64,000 nucleotides of DNA from positions 115,257 through 179,256 of the forward strand of contig NZ_JAHKQA010000007.1 of NCBI RefSeq assembly GCF_018860705.1. Reading direction: 5' to 3'. The stretch's first letter is position 1. Every line of letters begins with the position of its first letter. Under the pieces are notes generated by a model that made no database searches, was not told the origin of the DNA, and saw only the letters and a list, made by a program, of their open reading frames with translations. Of this stretch, positions 19,113-26,900 are shown in pieces. This DNA is from Citreicella sp. C3M06. GTDB taxonomy: Bacteria; Pseudomonadota; Alphaproteobacteria; Rhodobacterales; Rhodobacteraceae. A program made the translations under genes and the position numbers.

Positions 19113-19565
19113 ATGATCAAGGGCGAGCAGATCGCCGCCCTTCCCCTGCACTGGGATCGCAACGGTGATCTCAAGGTCCTTATGGTGACGTCCCGCGACA
19201 CCGGTCGCTGGGTCATGCCCAAGGGCTGGCAGATGGACGGGCTCAAACCATGGGCGGCGGCTGAGATCGAGGCGCTTGAAGAAGCTGGCGCAAAGGGGCG
19301 CATCTCGTGCAACGAGCTTGGGGTCTATCATTACGACAAGCTGCTTGAGGGTGGCAATGTTCTGCCCTGCTCGGTGCGGGTCTATCCGATGATCGTCGAT
19401 AAGCTCAAACGCAACTGGAAGGAGCGCGGCGAGCGCAAGCGGCGCTGGTTCTCGCCCGAGGCGGCGGCGGCGCGGGTGCACGAACCGGAGCTGAGCGAAT
19501 TGCTTCTGTCGCTCTCGGACAAGCCAAGGCGCCAGCCCATCATCCGCCAGTTGCTAAAATCCTGA
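19113..19565 (+). CDS. Nudix hydrolase, DIPP-like
   Basis: A 150-residue Nudix protein if read from the ATG at 19113; a TTG at 19053 or GTG at 19098 would lengthen it, and none has a good ribosome site. The Nudix helix is PKGWQMDGLKPW followed by AAAEIEALEEAGA: the EExG core is kept, but the first conserved Glu is Leu and the Arg before the core is Ile. This variant is typical of the diadenosine/diphosphoinositol polyphosphate hydrolase-like branch. Likely substrate is a nucleoside polyphosphate or similar diphosphate (inference). It stands alone between the cyd operon and the DMT gene. Confidence 0.8.
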   Translation: MIKGEQIAALPLHWDRNGDLKVLMVTSRDTGRWVMPKGWQMDGLKPWAAAEIEALEEAGAKGRISCNELGVYHYDKLLEGGNVLPCSVRVYPMIVDKLKRNWKERGERKRRWFSPEAAAARVHEPELSELLLSLSDKPRRQPIIRQLLKS

Positions 19566-19881
19566 CACGGACTCCGACCAACGGCCGCCCGCTGCACGCC
19601 CTCATCGCCTGCCTTGTTGCGCTGCCGACGGAGCGCATGCCCTGCCCGAACCGGGCAATGGCGAAACCGCGTCGGGCGTGATCAGGCCTGACAGGCGAGG
19701 CCACATCGCTGCCAAGCTCCTGTGCGCCGCCACCGCGACAGCGAGGTTGAAGATGACCAGCACCGGCGGCGCGCTGCACCCCGGCGAAACGATCATTTTG
19801 CGCTCTCTGCTTCGGCAGCGCTAGAATGCGCGCGAGGCGTTAGCGCTTGCCTTTGCCAAAGGCGCGGCGCAGGCAGGGCGC
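19566..19881. other. Intergenic stretch, no supported gene
   Basis: About 316 bases between the Nudix and DMT genes. Several short frames cross it on both strands, including one on the minus strand with a hydrophobic run (PPVLVIFNLAVAVAA), but none has a clear start, ribosome site or family signature. It may hold a promoter for the DMT gene or a gene remnant. Confidence 0.5.
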
Positions 19882-20847
19882 ATGACACAAAATCCGCCCT
19901 TTGCCGCCCTTCTGGTCCTGAGCGCCTCGGCCTTTGTCGCGGGCACCACGCTGCTGGCCAAGATGCTGGGCACCGATGTTCTGGGACCGGCGCTGCACCC
20001 GCTGCAGATCAGTCAGGGGCGGTTCGTCTTTGCACTAAGCAGCTTTGCGCTGGCCGCGCTGGTGTTGCGGCCAAGCTTCACCCGGCCCGCTTGGGCGGTG
20101 CACACTGGGCGGGTGGTGCTGGGCTGGGGCGGCATCAGCTTCCTGTTCGCCGCCGCGGCCTTTATTCCGCTGGCCGATGCCACGGCGATCAGCTTTCTCA
20201 ACCCGGTGGTGGGCATGTTGCTGGCGATCCCGTTTCTGGGCGAAAAGGTCGGGCCATGGCGCATCGCCGCCGCGCTGATCGCCGTCACCGGCGCGATGAT
20301 CCTGCTGCGCCCGACGCCCGAAGCATTTCAGCCCGCTGCGCTGCTGGCAGTGGGCGCGGCGCTATGCCTTGGCTGCGAGCTGGTGGTGATCAAGCGGCTG
20401 ACAGGCCGCGAAGGGGCGTTTCAGATCTTGCTGGTCAACAACCTGATCGGCACCGGGATCGCGTCGGTTGCGGCGCTGGCCGTGTGGCAGATGCCAACGC
20501 CGGGGCAATGGGCGGCGCTGGCGGGGATCGGCGTGCTGATGGCCAGCGCGCAGACCTGTTTCGTGCAGGCGCTGCGCCGCGCCGATGCCAGTTTCGTATC
20601 GCCGTTCTGGTACGCGACGCTGATCTTTGCCGCGCTCTATGATGCGGCGCTGTTCGGCGTGGTGCCAGACAGAGTGTCGCTGTTTGGCGGGGCGGTGATC
20701 GTCGCCGGGGCCGGGCTGCTGGCCTGGCGCGAGGCACGGCGCAAGCCGGCCCCGACGCTGGCAGGTGTTACGCCTTCAGCCGCCATCCCGTCCGGATCAG
20801 CGCCCATGCCGCCAGCAGCACCGCCGCCGTCGCGCCCAAGGCGATGA
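19882..20847 (+). CDS. DMT-superfamily (EamA) transporter
   Basis: A 321-residue inner-membrane protein with ten hydrophobic helices in two EamA repeats, as in drug/metabolite exporters of the RhaT/YdcZ kind. Substrate is unknown. The conserved end is LAWREARRKP at about residue 292. The last 25-30 residues (rich in Ala, Pro and Ser) are unlike the family and lie opposite the 3' end of the convergent ABC permease gene, which they overlap by 80 bases. The start at 19882 follows GCAGGGCGC, a modest ribosome site. Confidence 0.85.
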   Translation: MTQNPPFAALLVLSASAFVAGTTLLAKMLGTDVLGPALHPLQISQGRFVFALSSFALAALVLRPSFTRPAWAVHTGRVVLGWGGISFLFAAAAFIPLADATAISFLNPVVGMLLAIPFLGEKVGPWRIAAALIAVTGAMILLRPTPEAFQPAALLAVGAALCLGCELVVIKRLTGREGAFQILLVNNLIGTGIASVAALAVWQMPTPGQWAALAGIGVLMASAQTCFVQALRRADASFVSPFWYATLIFAALYDAALFGVVPDRVSLFGGAVIVAGAGLLAWREARRKPAPTLAGVTPSAAIPSGSAPMPPAAPPPSRPRR

Positions 20848-21577
20848 CGAAGCCGATCGCCGGGCTGGCATCGCTGGTGCCCAGCATCCCGTAGCGGGCC
20901 CCGTCGATCAGGTAGAACACCGGGTTGAAATGGGTCAGCGTGTACATCAGCGGCGGCAGCGCCTGCGCCGAATAGAATGTGCCCGACAAAAAGGCGAGCG
21001 GCGTGACGATGAAGTTGGTGATCGCCGCCATCTGGTCGAACTTGTTCGACCACAGCCCCGCCAGCATTCCCAGCGCCGACATGAAGGCCCCGCCAAGGAT
21101 CACGAACACCAGCAGCACAAGCGGGTGCTGGGGCATCTGCCCCGTCGTCAACGCCAGCGCCAGCGTGATGCAGACCGCAACGACCATCCCGCGCGCCACG
21201 CCGCCGGCCAGATAGCCCAGCACCAGCTCGAATGGGGCAAGCGGGGGCATCAGCGTGTCGACGATATTGCCCTGCACCTTCGAGATCACGATGGACGACG
21301 AGGTGTTGGCAAAGGCGTTCTGGATGACCGTCATCATCAAGATGCCCGGCGCGATAAACTGGGTGAAGGGTACGCCCATCACCTCGCCCCGCGTCGGGCC
21401 GATGGCGATGGTAAAGATCAGCAGGAAAAGCCCCGCCGTGACCAGCGGCGCCAGCAGCGTCTGGGTCCAGACCGTGGTGAACCGCAGCACTTCGCGGCGG
21501 CACAATGTGTACAGCCCGATCCAGTTGACGGCGCCAAAGCGCCGCTCTGCGGGGTTCCTGTGCGGAATCTCGGTCAT
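20768..21577 (-). CDS. ABC-2 type transporter permease
   Basis: A 269-residue permease of the ABC-2 (YadH/NodJ-like) type with about six helices. The start at ATG 21577 gives MTEIPHRNPAERRFGAVNW and has AAAGG seven bases upstream. The ABC-2 signature region GMLAGLWSNKFDQMAAITNF followed by TPLAFLSGTFYS is present. Such permeases export polysaccharides, lipids or drugs with a separate ATPase. No ATPase gene is beside it: upstream is the divergent gcrA, downstream the convergent DMT gene. The partner must be encoded elsewhere. Confidence 0.87.
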   Translation of the reverse strand: MTEIPHRNPAERRFGAVNWIGLYTLCRREVLRFTTVWTQTLLAPLVTAGLFLLIFTIAIGPTRGEVMGVPFTQFIAPGILMMTVIQNAFANTSSSIVISKVQGNIVDTLMPPLAPFELVLGYLAGGVARGMVVAVCITLALALTTGQMPQHPLVLLVFVILGGAFMSALGMLAGLWSNKFDQMAAITNFIVTPLAFLSGTFYSAQALPPLMYTLTHFNPVFYLIDGARYGMLGTSDASPAIGFVIALGATAAVLLAAWALIRTGWRLKA

Positions 21578-21605
21578 TGTGAAGCCTTTCATCGCTGCTC
21601 GCGGC

Positions 21606-21633
21606 TTGTAACTCGGATAGCGATGACTACAAT
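21606..21633 (+). promoter_or_regulatory. Candidate sigma-70 promoter of gcrA
   Basis: TTGTAA at 21606-21611 and TACAAT at 21628-21633 with a 16-base spacer. The -10 matches consensus at five of six positions. A transcript would begin near 21640 and run straight into the hairpin at 21655. Confidence 0.5.
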
Positions 21634-21654
21634 AGCGTGACCCGCGGAATTTCC

Positions 21655-21684
21655 AGGCGGCCCGACCGAGGGGGCCGCCTTTTT
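21655..21684 (+). terminator. Terminator-like hairpin in the gcrA leader
   Basis: AGGCGGCCC / GGGCCGCCT, a perfect 9-bp stem with an 8-base loop, is followed at once by TTTT and lies only 15 bases before the gcrA ATG. No gene on the plus strand ends just before it, so it is not an ordinary gene-end terminator. It could be an attenuator or limit transcription into gcrA. Confidence 0.6.
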
Positions 21685-21699
21685 CAATGAGGAAGAACG

Positions 21700-22326
21700 A
21701 TGTCCTGGACCGATGAGCGCGTCGAGCTCCTGAAGAAGATGTGGTCGGAAGGCCAGTCCGCAAGCCAGATCGCCAAGGAATTGGGCGGCGTCACGCGCAA
21801 TGCGGTGATCGGCAAGGTGCATCGCCTTGGCCTGTCGAACCGCACCGGCGGCGCGGGCGGCCCGACCCCTGCACCCGCTTCGGCGGCCACTGCGCCGACT
21901 CCGGCCGCCGCCCCGGCTGAAAAGCCCAAGGCGCCCGCCCCCAAGGAGGCAATCAAGCCCCGCCCCGCCCCGCGCCCGGTCGAAGCCGAGCCCGAGGAAG
22001 AGGCGACGGAAACCGCCGTCGTGCCCGTTGCCCCTTACTCGGCGCGCAGCAAGATCATCCCGGCGGGCCAGCCCCTGCCGCCGCAGCCCTCGGCGAACGA
22101 GATCAGCCCCGAGGCGCTCGCCAAGGTGTCCGAGATCGAGAAAAAAGCAAAGAAGCTGACGCTGATGGAGCTGACGGAACGCACCTGCAAATGGCCGGTG
22201 GGCGACCCCGCGACCGATCAGTTCTGGTTCTGCGGTCTGCCGGTTCAGCAGGGCAAACCCTATTGCGAGGCGCATGTGGGCGTGGCGTTCCAGCCGATGT
22301 CCTCGCGCCGCGACCGTCGGCGCTAA
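21700..22326 (+). CDS. gcrA: GcrA cell cycle regulator
   Basis: GcrA (208 residues) is an alphaproteobacterial factor that binds RNA polymerase sigma-70 and promoters carrying CcrM-methylated GANTC sites to drive cell-cycle genes. The N-terminal DNA-binding domain is intact: MSWTDERVELLKKMWSEG and KELGGVTRNAVIGKVHRLGL. The middle (about 50-120) is an Ala/Pro/Lys-rich linker. The C-terminal domain has ERTCKWPVGDP and FWFCGLPV, the conserved cysteine pair. GAGGAAGAACG precedes the ATG. It has its own promoter and, unusually, a terminator-like hairpin in the leader; a second hairpin ends the gene. Confidence 0.95.
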   Translation: MSWTDERVELLKKMWSEGQSASQIAKELGGVTRNAVIGKVHRLGLSNRTGGAGGPTPAPASAATAPTPAAAPAEKPKAPAPKEAIKPRPAPRPVEAEPEEEATETAVVPVAPYSARSKIIPAGQPLPPQPSANEISPEALAKVSEIEKKAKKLTLMELTERTCKWPVGDPATDQFWFCGLPVQQGKPYCEAHVGVAFQPMSSRRDRRR

Positions 22327-22346
22327 GCCGCGCGGCATCCGATTAG

Positions 22347-22372
22347 GGCCCCGGAGAGATCCGGGGCCTTTT
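22347..22372 (+). terminator. Rho-independent terminator of gcrA
   Basis: GGCCCCGGA-GAGA-TCCGGGGCC, a perfect 9-bp stem with a tetraloop, followed by TTTT. It starts about 20 bases after the gcrA stop. Confidence 0.85.
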
Positions 22373-22379
22373 GCGTTGC

Positions 22380-22886
22380 ACGGCTTGCGTAAGGTCAAGG
22401 CGGCGCGCCGGGCGATTGGCCTTCTCCGACCTGAAGGACGGGGGCTGCACGCCTTTGTCTTCGTCAGCGGCATCGACGCCGCTGCAGACCGGGTATCGCT
22501 GATCGTCTCGGCGCCGCAACATTGCTGCGGCCGCGGCATCGCGCTGCGCCAGATCCCGATGTGCAGCGACGGGCAGATCACCGGCGCCTTCGACCTGATC
22601 TCAGAGCGGGCGTGGCAATATCAGCCGGGCGCAGCGTCCTCGCTGGACGAACTGCCGCGCGAGATGGTTGCCAGCTCCGCCGCCCTGCACGAGACGCTGA
22701 AGGCCGCGCGAGATTCACTATCGCCGCCGCAAGCAATCGGTCATGCAGGTGATGATCGAGGTGCCCTTGGTGTTTGCGGGCGATGTCGTGCAGATCGCCA
22801 GCGGGCGCAAAGGCCAGGTGCTGGGGTTCGAAAACCTAGCTGGGATGTGTTCCGCCCAGTTCGACCATTACGAGACGATGCGCTAG
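22380..22886 (+). pseudogene. Degraded EF-G-like translational GTPase
   Basis: Two frames carry scattered pieces of an elongation factor G paralogue. Around 22520-22700 one frame reads LRQIPMCSDGQITGAFDLIS and then ERAWQYQPG, the insert of the GTPase domain. After a frame change, 22740-22830 reads SVMQVMIEVPLVFAGDVV and RKGQVLGFE, the start of the last domain; WDVFR appears in a third frame and FDHYETMR before a TAG at 22886, the usual family C terminus. The P-loop and most of the roughly 650-residue protein are missing. So this is a remnant with a large internal deletion and at least two frameshifts. Its stop region touches the mtgA end. Confidence 0.55.
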
Positions 22887-23644
22887 CCTTCGAAACAGGC
22901 GGCGCGGCCATCCGCCTTGATGGTCGCGGCGCCGCTGATGATCTGGCTGCTGCGCTTGCGCACGAAATTCGACGGGTTCGACGCCGAGCGGCCCTTGGGA
23001 TCGGGCAGGATTGCCGCCAGCCGCGCCGACTGCGTCGGGCTGAGGTTTATCGCGGACACGCCGAAATAGTGCCGCGCCGCCGCAGCCACCCCGAACACAC
23101 CCTCGTCGAATTCGGCGATGTTCAAATACACTTCGAGAATGCGGCGTTTGGACCAGACGGCCTCGACCACCGGGGTCAGCAGTGCCTCGAGCGCCTTGCG
23201 CAGCCAGTTGCGCCCCTGCCAGAGATAGACGTTCTTGACCGTCTGTTGCGACAGGGTCGATGCGCCGCGGTTGCCGCCCTCTTCGATGGCGGCGCGGATC
23301 GCCTTCATGTCAAAGCCCCAGTGGGTGCAGAAATTCGCGTCTTCGGCGGCCACGACAGCGCGCAGCATCACCGGGGCGATGTCATCGGCATCGACCCAGC
23401 TGTGGTCGACGGGGCTGCCTAGGCGCTTGCCCTCGGACCACATGGTGTAGGTGACAGGCGGGTTGACCGCCTTGAACAGGATGACCAGCAGCAGCAGCAG
23501 CGCGGCCATCACCAGCGCCAGCCGCAGCAATTGCGCCATCAGCCAGCGGCCGGGGCGTTGCGGCTTGCGCGACTTTGGCTGCGCCTTTGCGGATTTCGCG
23601 CCGGAGGTTGCAGAAGCTGTCTTGGGTTTTGCGTTTCGCGCCAT
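22883..23644 (-). CDS. mtgA: Monofunctional peptidoglycan glycosyltransferase
   Basis: MtgA (253 residues from ATG 23644) polymerises lipid II into glycan strands without a transpeptidase domain. A basic N-terminal tail and one membrane helix (about 38-60) precede the GT51 domain. The catalytic Glu is in AAEDANFCTHWGFD, and GASTLSQQTVKNVYLW, RILEVYLNIAEF and GVAAAARHYFG are the other GT51 motifs. A TTG two codons earlier is an alternative start. The ribosome site is weak. The gene stands alone; upstream are two GC hairpins with no gene assigned to them. Confidence 0.92.
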   Translation of the reverse strand: MARNAKPKTASATSGAKSAKAQPKSRKPQRPGRWLMAQLLRLALVMAALLLLLVILFKAVNPPVTYTMWSEGKRLGSPVDHSWVDADDIAPVMLRAVVAAEDANFCTHWGFDMKAIRAAIEEGGNRGASTLSQQTVKNVYLWQGRNWLRKALEALLTPVVEAVWSKRRILEVYLNIAEFDEGVFGVAAAARHYFGVSAINLSPTQSARLAAILPDPKGRSASNPSNFVRKRSSQIISGAATIKADGRAACFEG

Positions 23645-23710
23645 GGGCAAAGATGTACACGCCCAATCGGTGCCATGAAAGTATCAGCTGAGCGCGGTTT
23701 GCAGGAAAGA

Positions 23711-23734
23711 CCCGGCGCGCCGAAACGCGCCGGG
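23711..23734. other. Isolated GC-rich hairpin upstream of mtgA
   Basis: CCCGGCGCG / CGCGCCGGG, a perfect 9-bp stem with a 6-base loop; on the minus strand it is followed by TCTTTCC. A smaller hairpin GCCCC-AGAA-GGGGC lies just beside it (23742-23755). No gene ends here, so either a short RNA is made from 23735-23888 on the minus strand, or it is part of the mtgA leader. The rest of 23645-23888 shows no coding frame I can support. Confidence 0.45.
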
Positions 23735-23888
23735 GTCCGATGCCCCAGAAGGGGCGGGACGCTACCAATTACCGAACACCTTTACAGGGTTTTCACGAAA
23801 GTCAGAACAAACCGTTAATCGTCGAAGGAAACCGGATGCGGCAGAACTGCGCCGCGCGGATCGAAAGACGGATCACCTGAAAAGGAAA

Positions 23889-23911
23889 CGCCCGAGGGAA
23901 ACCCTCGGGCG
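23889..23911 (-). terminator. Terminator of gltB
   Basis: A perfect 10-bp stem, CGCCCGAGGG / CCCTCGGGCG, with loop AAA lies 30 bases after the gltB stop; on the minus strand it is followed by TTTCCTTTTC. Confidence 0.8.
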
Positions 23912-23940
23912 CTTTGTCTTTGTGCCGGACCGGGCGTGGA

Positions 23941-26900
23941 TCACTCGGCGGGAACGGCGAGACCTTCATCGATGCCCAGCGGGTGCGGGATCTTGTTCAG
24001 CATCTCTTTCGGGCAGACTTGAAGGAAGCTCTGCTTTTCCAGATCCCAGTTCTGAAGAATGTCGAGCGCCTTGCGGCTGCCGGTTTCGGCGGCGTGGCGT
24101 TCGATCAGGCCCTTCAGCTCGGTTTCCCAATGCGGGGTGGTGACCGGGCAGGTGACGATGCTTTCAAGGTTCATCACGTCATTGGCCTCGCCCTTGGGAT
24201 CGTAGAGATAGGCCATGCCGCCGGTCATCCCCGCGCCGAAGTTGGCCCCGATCGGGCCAAGGATCACCGCGATGCCGCCGGTCATGTATTCGCAGCCATT
24301 GGTGCCGCAGCCCTCGACGACGACCTTGGCCCCCGAGTTGCGCACCGCGAAGCGCTCTCCGGCGCGGCCAGCGGCAAACAGGTAGCCATCGGTCGCACCG
24401 TAAAGAACGGTGTTGCCAATGATCGTGTTGGTCTCGGCCTTGAGCGGCGACATCATCGGCGGGCGCACCACGATGGTGCCCCCCGACAGACCCTTGCCGA
24501 CATAGTCATTGGCATCGCCGGACACTTCCAGCTTCAGCCCCGGCGCGGCGAAGGCCCCGAGCGACTGCCCGGCGCTGCCCGTCAGCTTGACGTGCAGGTG
24601 GTCGGGTTGCAGCGCGTTGCGCATGCCGAACTTGCTGACGATATGGCTAGAGGTGCGCGTGCCCACGGTGCGGTGGGTGTTTTGCACCGCATAGGACAGC
24701 TGCATCTTTTCGCCGTCTTCAAGGAAGCGGTGGCCGTCGCGGACGATCTCGGCGTCGAGCGTATCCAGAACCGGGTTCCGCTCTTTGTAGCGGTCGTAAA
24801 CGATGTCGTCGGCCCCATCCACGCGGATCAGCAGCGGATTGAGATCGAGGTCGTCCAGATGCTCGGAGCCGCGCGACACCTGATGCAGCAGATCGGCGCG
24901 GCCGATCACGTCATTCAGGCTGCGCGCCCCGATCGAGGCGAGGATTTCGCGCACTTCGGTGGCGTAGAAGGTGATGAGGTTCACCACCTTGTCGGCGTTG
25001 CCGGTGAACTTGTCGCGCAGTTCCGGGTCCTGCGTACACACGCCCACCGGGCAGGTGTTGGACTGGCACTGGCGCACCATGATGCAGCCCATGGCGATCA
25101 GCGCCGCGGTGCCGATGCCGTATTCCTCGGCCCCCAGCATGGCGGCCATGACGATGTCACGCCCGGTGCGCAGGCCACCATCGGTGCGCAGCGTCACGCG
25201 GTCGCGCAGCTTGTTCATCGCCAGAACCTGATGCGCCTCGGTCAGGCCCATTTCCCACGGGAGGCCGGCGTGCTTGATCGAGGTCGCGGGCGATGCCCCG
25301 GTGCCACCATTGTGCCCCGAGATCAGGATGATATCCGCCTTGGCCTTGGCCACACCGGCAGCGATCGTGCCGACGCCGGACGAGGCCACCAGCTTCACCG
25401 TCACCTTGCAGCGCGGGTTGATCTGCTTGAGGTCATAGATCAGCTGCGCAAGGTCTTCGATGGAATAGATGTCGTGGTGCGGCGGCGGCGAAATCAGCGT
25501 CACGCCTTTGGTCGAATGGCGCAGGCGGGCGATCAGGTCGGTGACCTTCATCCCCGGAAGCTGGCCACCCTCGCCGGGCTTGGCACCCTGCGCGACCTTG
25601 ATTTCAAGCTCTTCGCAATGGTTAAGGTATTCCGCCGTGACGCCGAACCGCCCGGAGGCCACCTGCTTGATCTTGGCCGACGGGTTGTCGCCGTTGGGTT
25701 CGGGCACGAAATGTGCCGGATCCTCGCCGCCCTCGCCAGAGTCGGATTTCGCGCCGATGCGGTTCATCGCGACGTTCAGCGTCTTGTGCGCCTCGGGCGA
25801 CAGCGCCCCCAGCGACATGCCCGGCGTCACGAACCGCTTGCGGATCGAGGTGATGGATTCCACCTCTTCGATGGGGATCGCCTTGGCAATCGGCTTGATG
25901 TCGAGCAGGTCGCGCAGGTGGATCGGCGGGTTGGCCCGCATCGCCTTGGAATAGGTCTTCCACAGCTCGTAAGACGCCTTGTTGCAGGCCGCCTGCAGCA
26001 GGTGCATAGTTTGCGCGCCCCAGGCATGGGTCTCACCCGACTTGCGCGCCTTGTAAAAGCCGCCAATCGGCAGGATATCCCGGTTGCTCTTGTAGCCAAG
26101 CGCGTGGATTTCTTCGGCCTTTTGCTGGATGCCGTGCACACCGATGCCGGAAATGCGGCTCAGCATACCGGGGAAATATTCCGCAACCATGGCGCGCGAC
26201 AGGCCGACAGCCTCGAAGTTGAGACCGCCGCGATAGGACGAGATCACCGAGATGCCCATCTTGGCCATGATCTTCAGCAGGCCCTGATCGATCGCCTCGC
26301 GGTAGCGCAGGACGTTCTCGGTCAGGGTGCCATCGAGCAGGCCGCGCTCGATGCGGTCGGCAAGGCTGTCTTCGGCGAGGTAGGGGTTCACGATGGTCGC
26401 GCCGCAGCCGACGAGAACGGCAAAGTAATGCGGATCGATGCATTCCGCCGAGCGGATGCCCAGCGAACAGAAGGTGCGCAGGCCCTTCTTGGTCAGCCAC
26501 GAATGCACCGCGCTGGTTGCAAGGATCATCGGCATCGCCACCTTGTCCAGCGACTGGTGCTGGTCGGTCAGCACGATGTGCCCACCGCCAGAGCGCACGG
26601 CATCCTCGGCCTCGGCGCGGATGCGGGCGAGATGCTCGCGCAGCGCGCCTTCGCCGGCGCCCGCCGGGAAGGTGCAGTCGATCTCGACCAGATCGGCGTT
26701 GAAATGCGTCACCAGTTCGTCGAACTGGGCGTTGCCAACAAAGGGGCTGTCCAGCACGAGGATCTCGGTCTGGGCACTGGATTCATCCAGCACGTTCTTG
26801 AGGTTGCCGAACCGCGTCTTCAGCGACATCACCCGGAATTCGCGCAGGCTGTCGATCGGCGGGTTGGTCACCTGGCTAAAGTTCTGCCGAAAGAAATGGC

